A stretch of 64,000 nucleotides of DNA, from the NCBI RefSeq assembly GCF_900142775.1, contig NZ_FRCC01000001.1, positions 62,001 to 126,000 on the forward strand, read 5' to 3'. Shown here in pieces: positions 8,644-16,615 of this stretch. The stretch is from Flavobacterium flevense. Lineage in GTDB: Bacteria > Bacteroidota > Bacteroidia > Flavobacteriales > Flavobacteriaceae. The translations under genes and the position numbers were made by a program. A model generated the notes under the pieces. The model saw nothing but the letters and a program-made list of their open reading frames with translations, did no database searches and was not told the DNA's origin. Position 1 is the first letter of the stretch. Each line of letters starts with the position of its first letter.

Positions 8644-8697
8644 TAAAAAGAGTAAATCTAGTCGCTAAAATGCAATTATATCAATAAACTAAAAAAG

Positions 8698-9003
8698 ATG
8701 AAACCAGGATTTGTGTATATCATTACTAATAAATACCAAACGGTAGTTTATGTGGGTGTCACATCAAATCTTCCACAAAGAATTATAGAACATAAAAACA
8801 AGAAACATCCAACATCATTTTCAGCCAGATACGATGTCAGCATATTAGTTTACTATGAGCAATTTCAATGGATTGAAGATGCAATAGCTCGCGAAAAACA
8901 AATAAAAGCAGGTTCAAGAGCTGCCAAAAACAAATTGATTCAATCTATCAATCCCCCATGGAAAGATTTATTTGATGAGATTAGAAACATAATGACTGAA
9001 TAA
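8698..9003 (+). CDS. small GIY-YIG nuclease-family protein
   Basis: A 101-residue single-domain GIY-YIG protein of the YhbQ/UPF0213 type. The two strands read FVYIIT (5-10) and VYVGVT (20-25), followed by the helix with the conserved Arg (LPQRIIEHK) and the later Glu in AREKQIKAGS. Such proteins are predicted metal-dependent DNA endonucleases; no specific role is known for this size class. It lies between copies of the GAGATTGCTTCG repeat (8572 upstream, 9067 downstream), a possible link between nuclease and repeat. Confidence 0.9.
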   Translation: MKPGFVYIITNKYQTVVYVGVTSNLPQRIIEHKNKKHPTSFSARYDVSILVYYEQFQWIEDAIAREKQIKAGSRAAKNKLIQSINPPWKDLFDEIRNIMTE

Positions 9004-9040
9004 TAATTAGTTGTAAATTTAAAATCTATGACTATAACGA

Positions 9041-9092
9041 TGAGCAACTTTGTAGATTCATTAAGTGAGATTGCTTCGTTCCTCGCAATGAC
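9041..9092 (+). repeat. third, shortened copy of the GAGATTGCTTCG repeat
   Basis: TGAGCAACTTTGTAGATTCA at 9041-9060 is followed by the exact 26-base end at 9067-9092 that also occurs at 8572-8597 (GAGATTGCTTCG...GCAATGAC). Confidence 0.8.
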
Positions 9093-9120
9093 TACATTGT
9101 GGATATAAATACTAAAAACC

Positions 9121-9687
9121 ATGCACGAAACACCAACACTTTATTTTAAAAACGCTTCCGAATGGAGAGCCTGGCTGCATGAAAACCATAGCCGTTACAA
9201 GGCGGTGCATTTGATTTTTTATAAAGTAGCACACGAAGCCGAAAGTATGCGTTGGGAAGAAGCCGTGAAAGTGGCTATTTGTTATGGCTGGATTGATTCT
9301 ACGGTTAGAAAACTGGATAAAGACCGAAGACAACAACTCTTTACACCCAGAAAAGACAAAAGCATTTGGAGTAAAATAAACAAAGGCTACATCGAAGATT
9401 TAATTGCTGCCAACCTAATGCATGAAAGTGGATTGAAAAAAATCGAAACCGCTAAAAAAAATGGTTCCTGGGAAAGTCTGGATGCCGTAGAAAACTTAGA
9501 AATCCCGGAAGATTTACAACATGCTTTTGCTCAAAATCCGGTTGCTTTTTCTAATTATGAAAACTTCAGTAAATCCTATAAAAAAAGTTATTTATACTGG
9601 TTAAACCAAGCCAAACGTCCAGAAACAAGACAGGCTAGAATTAATCAAATCATCGATTTATGCGAACGGAATTGTAAAATGAGATAA
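9121..9687 (+). CDS. YdeI/OmpD-associated family protein
   Basis: A 188-residue protein. The N-terminal half has the family pattern LYFKNASEWRAWLHENH, W.EAVKVAICYGWIDS and FTPRKDKSIWSKIN. The C-terminal helical OmdA-like segment (about 125-188) contains FSNYENFSKSYKKSYLYWLNQAKRPETR. Some relatives are described as protecting against bacteriocins or oxidative stress, but the molecular function is unknown. Single gene between repeat copies. Confidence 0.88.
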   Translation: MHETPTLYFKNASEWRAWLHENHSRYKAVHLIFYKVAHEAESMRWEEAVKVAICYGWIDSTVRKLDKDRRQQLFTPRKDKSIWSKINKGYIEDLIAANLMHESGLKKIETAKKNGSWESLDAVENLEIPEDLQHAFAQNPVAFSNYENFSKSYKKSYLYWLNQAKRPETRQARINQIIDLCERNCKMR

Positions 9688-9700
9688 AATTATATATAGC

Positions 9701-9780
9701 TGTCACACTGAGCTTGTCGAAGTGCTTTTTAAAATATAAAGATGTCTTGGACTCCCGAAGCTTCGGGACAGACTGACATT
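9701..9780. repeat. dispersed repeat with 16-bp palindrome
   Basis: TGTCACACTGAGCTTGTCGA begins the unit and TCCCGAAGCTTCGGGA (9753-9768) is a perfect palindrome. These words are common in intergenic DNA of related genomes. It fills the gap before the DUF4256 gene. Confidence 0.6.
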
Positions 9781-9797
9781 ACAAAACAACTACAACC

Positions 9798-10355
9798 ATG
9801 AAAAAGAACTTATCACCATCAGAATCTGAAGAACTTTTAAAAATACTAAAAGACCGTTTTGAAAAAAACACTAATCGTCACCAAGGATTAGAATGGAATA
9901 AAGTGTTAGCTAAACTGGAAGCGAATCCTGAGAAACTATGGTCGCTGAACGAAATGGAACAAACAGGCGGCGAACCTGATGTTGTACATTTTGATAAAAA
10001 TACCAACGAATATACTTTTTACGATTGTTCTGCCGAAAGTCCTAAAGGTCGCAGAAGTCTTTGTTATGACCGTCAGGCACTGGATGCAAGAAAAGAAAAC
10101 AAACCCAAAAACAGCGTTATGGATTTAGCCACCACTATGGGAATTACTCTTTTATCAGAAGAACAATATAGGGAGTTGCAAAAACTAGGCAATTTCGATA
10201 CAAAAACATCCAGCTGGATTGAAACTCCTGCTGACATCCGGAAATTAGGCGGTGCTATCTTTGCTGATTTCCGTTACGGAAACGTGTTTGTCTATCACAA
10301 CGGCGCGGAATCCTATTATGCAGCCCGAGGATTTCGTGGCGCTTTAAAACTTTAA
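9798..10355 (+). CDS. DUF4256 family protein
   Basis: A 185-residue cytosolic protein of the DUF4256 family. The recognised pattern includes RFEKNTNRHQGLEW, MEQTGGEPDVV, FYDCSAESPKGRRSLCYDRQALDARK, MGITLLSEEQYRELQ and a C-terminal GGAIFADFRYGNVFVYHNGAE..Y.ARGFRG. Function unknown. Members are usually single genes, as here. The length fits the family. Confidence 0.88.
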   Translation: MKKNLSPSESEELLKILKDRFEKNTNRHQGLEWNKVLAKLEANPEKLWSLNEMEQTGGEPDVVHFDKNTNEYTFYDCSAESPKGRRSLCYDRQALDARKENKPKNSVMDLATTMGITLLSEEQYRELQKLGNFDTKTSSWIETPADIRKLGGAIFADFRYGNVFVYHNGAESYYAARGFRGALKL

Positions 10356-10389
10356 TTATCCAACATTTTTACAATTAATACCAACAATT

Positions 10390-11100
10390 ATGATGTATAC
10401 ATTAATCGGAATGAGTTTGCTTTTTATTGCTATCGGATTCATTGTCAACGTAAACAATGCCAAATACCTGCTTGCGGGTTACAACACGATGAGCAAAGCA
10501 GAACAAGATCAGGTAGATCTAAAAACCTATATTACTTATTTTCGAAAATTCCATCTCTTTTTAGGTTTTTCATTTTTCTTAATTGGGATTCTGTTAAAGT
10601 ATTTGCTTAGCGAAAATGCTGTTGTAATCTTCATTGGAGTTTATCCTATTGCAGCCTACATCTATTTTATTGCTACGAGTGCCAAATATTTTAAAGCTAA
10701 AAAAAATAAAGTTGGGGTTTTTCTTCTGGCAATAGGTTTGATTTTCATTGTTGTGATGTTTATCCGTGATTTTAAAGAAACTAAACTCATTTTAAATTCA
10801 AATTCAATTGAATTCAAAGGAGATTATGGAGAAACTGTGCCATTTGAAAAAATAAAAAACATTCAATTAGTTGATGAGAAACCAAGAATTGTCCAAAGAA
10901 TCAATGGATTTTCTGCCGGAACAATTAAAAAGGGCATTTACAAAACCGATACAAGTGAAAAAGTAAAACTGATTATAAATGCTGAGAACAAACCTTATAT
11001 TCTGATAACCAAACTTGATGGAAAGAAAATTTATTATTCCGCCAAAGAAGCATCAAACGAACAATTGTTTCAAAAAATTAAGAATATTTCCAATAAATAA
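10390..11100 (+). CDS. membrane protein, DUF3784-like N-terminus with PH-like C-terminus
   Basis: A 236-residue protein with four predicted membrane segments: about 2-20, 53-73, 76-95 and 107-125. The first part (LLAGYNTMSKAEQDQVD) matches the DUF3784 pattern. After residue 130 there is a soluble beta-rich region (ILNSNSIEFKGDYGETVPFEKIKNIQLVDEKP) like bacterial PH domains. Function unknown. The start has two adjacent ATGs (10390 and 10393). Confidence 0.7.
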   Translation: MMYTLIGMSLLFIAIGFIVNVNNAKYLLAGYNTMSKAEQDQVDLKTYITYFRKFHLFLGFSFFLIGILLKYLLSENAVVIFIGVYPIAAYIYFIATSAKYFKAKKNKVGVFLLAIGLIFIVVMFIRDFKETKLILNSNSIEFKGDYGETVPFEKIKNIQLVDEKPRIVQRINGFSAGTIKKGIYKTDTSEKVKLIINAENKPYILITKLDGKKIYYSAKEASNEQLFQKIKNISNK

Positions 11101-11217
11101 AATCAATTATCGTTGTACCAGAATAAAACTTCAATTGCATTAAACCTTTTTATTTATTTAACATCTTAAACAGCAACAATCTGAAATAAACCACAAAACA
11201 ACTAAATCCTGCCAGCC

Positions 11218-12636
11218 ATGAATCGCAACTCACTTTGGTCACTTCGATTAGGATTTTCAAATCAGCAGGCAGCTGCTATTGAAAAAATGGGCATTTCTAA
11301 ATTTCTGGATGCTTCATTCCAAATAAATTTTGATGCTACTGTACCTGATTTTTTAAAAGACAGTCCTAAAACAACAGCCGATTTTAAAGAACGCAGAGAA
11401 AAAAGCAAAGATTTAAGCACAGAACAAAAGAGAGCACTTAAGAAAGAGTTTCAAAAACAGGAAGGAAATACTTCTATAGAAATGAAATCCTGGTGGATTG
11501 ATAAAATGAGACACAGTGATTATCCGCTACAGGAAAAAATGACTGTGTTTTTACACAATCATTTTGTGGCCACTTATCAAAAAGTCAATATAAATCACTG
11601 GATTTTCGAACACAATCAACTGCTTCGCAAACATGCATTTGGGAATCTCAGAGAATTGACTAAAGCTGTTTTAAAAAGCAATGCCATGTTGCGTTATTTA
11701 GATAATAACGATAATAGAAAAGGCAAAATCAACGAAAATCTAAGCAGAGAATTACTGGAACTTTTCACCCTTGGTATAGGCAATTACAGCGAAGAAGACA
11801 TAAAAAACGGAGCAAAAGCATTAGCAGGATTAAGCACGGGAGACAATGGTGGTTTTTACAGGGAGAAAATCGCTGATGATTCTGAAATCACTTATTTTGG
11901 TAAAAAAGGACATTTTAAATCGGATGCTATTGTGGATATCATTTTCGAACAAAAAAACAGCCCTTACCTTTTTACAAGAAAAATTCTGCAATGGTTTATT
12001 TACGATACACCAAGCGAGGAATTAGTGCGTTATTATGGTGATTATTTCAGGAAAAAAGACTTTGAGATAAAACCTTTATTAGAAAAAATTTTTACCGAAG
12101 AATTTGACAGAGATACAGCGGGTTCAAAAATCAAAAACCCATTAGAATATAACCTGCAATTACTTTCAGAGTTGCACATCCAGCCTAAAACCAACCGGCC
12201 TATAGTTGCTTTTATAAAAAGTCAGGGAATGGATTTATTCAATCAGCCCAATGTAAAAGGCTGGGAAGGCGGAAAATCATGGCTGACCTCCCAGATTTAT
12301 TTGCAACGTAATAATCTGGCTGATTTATATTGCAGCGGAAGAGAGAACTTCAACCAGAAAGTGGTCGCCAATATGATGATGATGGACGAAAATCAAAATG
12401 CAAATCGTCCTGCCGGCAGAAAAACAACCCTCAATTTAGACTGGAATAAAGGCACAAACAAAACGATTATAGGTGAATTATCCCAGAGATTATTGTTTCA
12501 GACCGATAGTGAAAGTCAAAAAGATTTTGAAAAAATATTAAAATATGATTTTGATTCGAATGCCCCAAATGCAGAACAAGCCGTTGTAAGACTCTTTAAT
12601 GCCATGGTAAAAGAACCTGAATTTCAATTAATTTAA
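11218..12636 (+). CDS. DUF1800 family protein
   Basis: A 472-residue DUF1800 protein. Hallmarks are WWIDKMRHSDYPLQEKMTVFLHNHFV (about 98-123), NENLSRELLELFTLGIGNYSEEDI (about 175-198), GKKGHF, ILQWFIYDTPSEELV, and the C-terminal GWEGGKSWLTSQIY. The function of the family is not established. It is followed 24 bases later by a DUF1501 gene; the two families are neighbours across many bacteria and presumably act together. No signal peptide is visible here, unlike its partner. Confidence 0.93.
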   Translation: MNRNSLWSLRLGFSNQQAAAIEKMGISKFLDASFQINFDATVPDFLKDSPKTTADFKERREKSKDLSTEQKRALKKEFQKQEGNTSIEMKSWWIDKMRHSDYPLQEKMTVFLHNHFVATYQKVNINHWIFEHNQLLRKHAFGNLRELTKAVLKSNAMLRYLDNNDNRKGKINENLSRELLELFTLGIGNYSEEDIKNGAKALAGLSTGDNGGFYREKIADDSEITYFGKKGHFKSDAIVDIIFEQKNSPYLFTRKILQWFIYDTPSEELVRYYGDYFRKKDFEIKPLLEKIFTEEFDRDTAGSKIKNPLEYNLQLLSELHIQPKTNRPIVAFIKSQGMDLFNQPNVKGWEGGKSWLTSQIYLQRNNLADLYCSGRENFNQKVVANMMMMDENQNANRPAGRKTTLNLDWNKGTNKTIIGELSQRLLFQTDSESQKDFEKILKYDFDSNAPNAEQAVVRLFNAMVKEPEFQLI

Positions 12637-12660
12637 AGCCACCTTCTAATAATACCGATT

Positions 12661-13827
12661 ATGAACAGAAGAAATTTTCTATCGCTTACAGGAACATTAA
12701 CAGGGGGAACCTTGTTGCTTCCTAATTTTTTGTTTTCTTATGGTTCCCAAAAAAACCTGATTATTGGAGAACAATGTTTGGTTTTTGTGCAATTGAATGG
12801 CGGAAATGACGGTCTGAATACTTTTATACCTTTTGACGACCCTTTGTATTATGATTTACGTCCAAAAATTGCGCTTTCAAAAGAAGAGGTTATATCAAAA
12901 ACCAAAGGCATGGGGTTCCATCCTGCGTTAAAAGGATTTGCTCAAATGCAGCAAAATGGTGATTTATCGGTAATTCAAAATGTGGGGTATCCGGAACCCA
13001 ATCGTTCGCATTTCAGAAGTCAGGAAATTTGGCAAACTGCCTCCGATTCTAACAAATACATCAATGAAGGATGGCTGGGTCGTTACCTTGATTTACAATG
13101 TACCACCCATACCCCAACGGCGGGTATTAACATTGATACGATTGATAATTTATCACTAAAAGGAGACAGTCCAAATTCGATTACAGTAAAGGATCCCAAC
13201 CGCTTTAAGATAAAAAACGTCAAAGAAGAAACAGGAGTACTCTCTGAGAATTCTTCGTTGGATTTTGTTCGAAAAGTAGCCAATTCTGTTCTGGAAGGCT
13301 CCGAAGAAATTCAGAAAGCCTTAACCAAATCAACCACCGAAAGCAGCTATCCTAAAACGGCACTGGGCAAAAATCTGGAATGGATTGCCCGATTAGTAAA
13401 AGGAAACCTGAATTCGAAAGTCTATTATACTTCTCAGGGCGGATACGACACTCATGACAATCAGTTAGTGATTCAAAAAAATAAATTCACGGAACTGGAT
13501 GGTGCTATTTATAGTTTTTATCAGGATTTAAAACAAGCCAATTTACTTCAAAATGTAACTATCGTTGTTTTCTCCGAATTTGGACGAAGAGTAAAAGATA
13601 ACGGTAATGGAACTGATCACGGAACTGCCGCTCCTATGTTTATCATTGGCGGACAAAATCAGGGAAAAGTAATAGGTAACAACCCCAATCTTGCTGATTT
13701 AACACAAGGTGATTTAAAATACCAAATTGATTTTAGATCCGTTTATGCCAGCTTACTGAAAGAAAAAATGCAGTTTGACTACACTAAAATCGGAATAAAA
13801 AATCCTGCTTTATCGGGATTATTTTAG
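12661..13827 (+). CDS. DUF1501 family protein with twin-arginine signal
   Basis: A 388-residue protein beginning MNRRNFLSLTGT, a twin-arginine signal followed by a hydrophobic stretch, so export by Tat is likely. The body carries the DUF1501 signatures VQLNGGNDGLNTFIP, EPNRSHFRSQEIWQTA, QGGYDTHDNQ and VFSEFGRRVKDNGNGTDHG. The Asp/His pattern suggests an alkaline-phosphatase/sulfatase-like metal fold, but activity is unproven. It forms an operon with the upstream DUF1800 gene. Confidence 0.93.
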   Translation: MNRRNFLSLTGTLTGGTLLLPNFLFSYGSQKNLIIGEQCLVFVQLNGGNDGLNTFIPFDDPLYYDLRPKIALSKEEVISKTKGMGFHPALKGFAQMQQNGDLSVIQNVGYPEPNRSHFRSQEIWQTASDSNKYINEGWLGRYLDLQCTTHTPTAGINIDTIDNLSLKGDSPNSITVKDPNRFKIKNVKEETGVLSENSSLDFVRKVANSVLEGSEEIQKALTKSTTESSYPKTALGKNLEWIARLVKGNLNSKVYYTSQGGYDTHDNQLVIQKNKFTELDGAIYSFYQDLKQANLLQNVTIVVFSEFGRRVKDNGNGTDHGTAAPMFIIGGQNQGKVIGNNPNLADLTQGDLKYQIDFRSVYASLLKEKMQFDYTKIGIKNPALSGLF

Positions 13828-13898
13828 CAGCCTGATGCAAACTCTTTCCATTAAAAACAACTATAACTATAAGCACATCGATTTTATCTATCTCTATT

Positions 13899-13931
13899 TT
13901 TGAATATAATCCAAGCTTAGCCCTACTTTTG
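13899..13931 (+). promoter_or_regulatory. promoter for the EamA transporter gene
   Basis: TTTG at 13899-13902, a 21-base spacer, then TACTTTTG at 13924-13931, matching the Bacteroidota -33/-7 pattern. The ATG follows at 13951. Confidence 0.7.
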
Positions 13932-13950
13932 CAAGTTCAAAAAAGGCAAG

Positions 13951-14847
13951 ATGATTAAAAACAAAACGTTAAAAGGGGTTGTATTAGTAGCATTAGGAGC
14001 CAGTAGTTATGGCATGCTGGCAACATTTGTAAAAATAGCTTATCAGCAAGGGTACACCACCGCTGAAGTGAGTGGTTCCCAATTTTCGTTAGGACTTTTG
14101 GGGGTGTTTTTTTTAACTCTTCTTCGAAAAATAAAAAAAGACACAAACGAAATTAAAATTTCAAGAAAACAGATTAGCCAACTTATTCTGGCCGGAACCT
14201 CGATGGGCTTTACCAGTGTGTTTTACTATCTATCTGTGAGATATGTTCCTGTTTCTATTGGTATCGTATTGCTAATGCAAACGGTATGGATGGGTGTTTT
14301 GACAGAAATGCTTTTAGACAGAAAAAAACCTTCGTTACAAAAAATAATTTCGGTAGTAATTACACTTATAGGAACTGTTCTGGCAACTAACTTACTGAGC
14401 AGCAAGCTCACATTAGACTGGCGCGGATTTTTTTGGGGAATATTAGCTGCGGCTGCATTTACTACTACTATGTTTAGTGCTAACAGAATAGCCACCGAAA
14501 TTTCTTCTCTAAAACGTAGTTTGTTTATGCTTATTGGCGGAACAGTAATAGTAGTTATTTTTGCACTTATTACCCAAAATACTCCTTTTAACTTTTCTAT
14601 TTTTGCCAAATGGGGGATCATTTTAGCTTTGTTTGGAACCATAATTCCGCCCTTACTACTCACTAGTGGTTTTCCTCTTACCGGAATTGGATTAGGCAGT
14701 ATTGTTTCGGCATTGGAATTGCCTGTTTCCGTTGCTATGGCTTATTTTTTATTATCCGAAAAAGTAAATGCCCTCCAATGGTTTGGGATATTTTTAATAA
14801 TTATGGCAATAGTCTTAATGAATATTCGCTTAAAAAAGAGCCAATAG
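13951..14847 (+). CDS. EamA/DMT-superfamily transporter
   Basis: A 298-residue inner-membrane protein with about ten hydrophobic segments in two EamA repeats (about 7-140 and 155-292). The first repeat begins GVVLVALGASSYGMLATFVKIA. Each ends in the typical pattern (for example ALELPVSVAMAYFLLSEKVN..QWFGIFLIIMAIVLMNI). Such proteins export amino acids or small metabolites, but the substrate cannot be told from sequence. Own promoter; no partner. Confidence 0.92.
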   Translation: MIKNKTLKGVVLVALGASSYGMLATFVKIAYQQGYTTAEVSGSQFSLGLLGVFFLTLLRKIKKDTNEIKISRKQISQLILAGTSMGFTSVFYYLSVRYVPVSIGIVLLMQTVWMGVLTEMLLDRKKPSLQKIISVVITLIGTVLATNLLSSKLTLDWRGFFWGILAAAAFTTTMFSANRIATEISSLKRSLFMLIGGTVIVVIFALITQNTPFNFSIFAKWGIILALFGTIIPPLLLTSGFPLTGIGLGSIVSALELPVSVAMAYFLLSEKVNALQWFGIFLIIMAIVLMNIRLKKSQ

Positions 14848-14929
14848 CATATTTTTTCTAAAAAAAAACGATATTCAATAGTGCCTGATCCGTCAATTTC
14901 AATAAATTCGTATTAAACATTTCTTAAAT

Positions 14930-15286
14930 ATGAATTTATCCTGGCATCTCTGTATCATGATTTTACTCTATCTGGCAACAGGATGCAATCATTTTGTAAG
15001 TCCCCGAATGTATCTCAAAATCATTCCCCCTTATTTTCCAAATCCCAAATTACTTAACCAACTTGTAGGAGCTGCCGAAATATTTTTAGGTTTATTATTG
15101 TTGTTTCCCAGCACTAAAAATTATGCTGCCTGGGGAATTATCGCATTGTTAATAGCTGTTTTCCCTGCAAATCTTTTTATGCTGCAAAACCCGAAAGCCA
15201 GTTTTGGTATTCCTAAATGGATTTTATTATTGCGTTTGCCTTTCCAGATAGTTCTTATTTGGTGGGCATATCAATACACATTTTAA
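14930..15286 (+). CDS. DoxX-like small membrane protein
   Basis: A 118-residue protein with four membrane segments (about 5-20, 44-61, 66-84, 93-114). GCNHFVSPRMYLKIIPPYFPNPK followed by a glycine/alanine-rich helix (LVGAAEIFLGLLLL) resembles small DoxX family proteins. Function unknown. It lies 25 bases upstream of the aquaporin gene on the same strand, so the two are probably co-transcribed. Confidence 0.65.
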   Translation: MNLSWHLCIMILLYLATGCNHFVSPRMYLKIIPPYFPNPKLLNQLVGAAEIFLGLLLLFPSTKNYAAWGIIALLIAVFPANLFMLQNPKASFGIPKWILLLRLPFQIVLIWWAYQYTF

Positions 15287-15311
15287 CAAGTAACCATTAA
15301 AATTATTTATT

Positions 15312-16019
15312 ATGAAAAAATTTTTCGCAGAATTATTCGGAACGTATTGGTTGGTTTTTGGCGGTTGCGGTAGTGCTGTTTTTGCTGCCGGAATACCTGA
15401 TTTAGGAATTGGTTTTGCAGGCGTAGCCTTAGCATTTGGTTTAACCGTTTTAACAATGGCTTATGCTGTGGGGCATATTTCCGGTGGGCATTTTAATCCG
15501 GCTGTCTCTTTTGGACTCTGGGCTGGAGGGCGTTTTTCGGCTAAAGAATTAATTCCATATCTGGTTGCTCAATGTATTGGTGCTATTGCTGCTGCAGCCA
15601 CTTTGTACAATATTGCATCAGGAAAAGCAGAATTTGTAATCGATAATACTCAGGCTGGAGCATTTGCGTCTAATGGTTATGGGGCATTTTCTCCCGGCGG
15701 TTATTCGTTAGGGGCTTGTTTCATTGCCGAATTTGTGTTGACACTATTCTTTTTATTAATAATTTTAGGAGCGACAGACAGGTTTGCTAATGGAAAATTT
15801 GCCGGAATAGCCATTGGTTTAGGACTCACTTTGATTCATTTAATCAGTATCCCCATCACCAATACTTCGGTAAATCCTGCACGTTCCTTGTCACAAGCCT
15901 TATTTGTTGGAGGAGAACCGCTGAGCCAGATTTGGCTATTTTGGCTTGCGCCAATAGCAGGAGCAATAGCTGCCGGTTTTATTTACAAACTACTTTTGCA
16001 AACCCATGACGAAGCTTAA
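15312..16019 (+). CDS. aqpZ: aquaporin Z
   Basis: A 235-residue MIP-family channel with six membrane helices. Both pore NPA motifs are intact (HFNPAVSFG near 61-69 and SVNPARSLS near 182-190). The second-half-helix sequence with Arg after NPA is the selectivity filter, and the water-specific type (AqpZ) is favoured over a glycerol facilitator because there is no Asp expansion after the second NPA. Second gene of a likely two-gene unit with the DoxX-like gene. Confidence 0.95.
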   Translation: MKKFFAELFGTYWLVFGGCGSAVFAAGIPDLGIGFAGVALAFGLTVLTMAYAVGHISGGHFNPAVSFGLWAGGRFSAKELIPYLVAQCIGAIAAAATLYNIASGKAEFVIDNTQAGAFASNGYGAFSPGGYSLGACFIAEFVLTLFFLLIILGATDRFANGKFAGIAIGLGLTLIHLISIPITNTSVNPARSLSQALFVGGEPLSQIWLFWLAPIAGAIAAGFIYKLLLQTHDEA

Positions 16020-16243
16020 CAATAAGTTTATCCTAATTTATTTAAAAAGAGCCTAATAATCACTAAAATAAAAGCGAATTACTCAAAAAAGGAGGTCTTT
16101 TTTAAGGCTCAAATTCAGAGTTCAAAAAAAGTAACAAAAAAAACTACGGAAGCTGTGAAGTGATTATTTTTTTTATTAATATTGATAAGTATTACAAAAT
16201 CATTTTTTAATTAAAAAAACTATTTAGAATTAATTTTCACGTG

Positions 16244-16522
16244 ATGAAAAAGAGTAACCGTAAAGAACTGAACTGGGAACAAACTGAAAAACTTGTTACT
16301 TTAGCCTTAGAGGAAAAAAATCCTTTTGAAATTATAAAAAAAGAGTTTGGGTTGGCTGAAAAAGAAGTTCTGGAAATCATGAAAAAAAAGATGCCTCTGG
16401 AAAAATATGAGATGTGGAAAAAGAAGGCTACAGCAACGAAACCTAAACCTAAACCTCTTAAAATCGATGATTTTGATGATGAATTAGACGGAAAGTATTA
16501 TATTAAAAATAAATTAGACTAA
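16244..16522 (+). CDS. TIGR03643/DUF2805 family protein
   Basis: A 92-residue protein. The core matches this small family: EQTEKLVTLALEEKNPFEIIKKEFGLAEKEVLEIMKKKMPLEKYEMWKKK. A lysine/proline-rich linker and an acidic tail follow. A helix-turn-helix-like fold is plausible, so nucleic-acid binding is possible, but no function is known. The codon before the ATG is GTG; the ATG at 16244 is taken as start. A terminator follows directly. Confidence 0.8.
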   Translation: MKKSNRKELNWEQTEKLVTLALEEKNPFEIIKKEFGLAEKEVLEIMKKKMPLEKYEMWKKKATATKPKPKPLKIDDFDDELDGKYYIKNKLD

Positions 16523-16528
16523 TTTTTT

Positions 16529-16559
16529 AAAAAACACTCTTAATCATGAGTGTTTTTTT
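16529..16559 (+). terminator. rho-independent terminator
   Basis: AAAACACTC pairs with GAGTGTTTT across a TTAATCAT loop, followed by TTT, seven bases after the stop at 16522. Confidence 0.85.
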
Positions 16560-16615
16560 ATATCATATTTGTCTGTAATAATCAGGGCAAAAAACGCTTG
16601 TAAAATATCCTTAAA

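Noticed and set aside
8428..8646. 72-codon open frame on the plus strand
   Set aside because: Lies wholly in tandem copies of a dispersed repeat and its hairpin; the peptide (EIASFLAMT) is a common by-product of that repeat.
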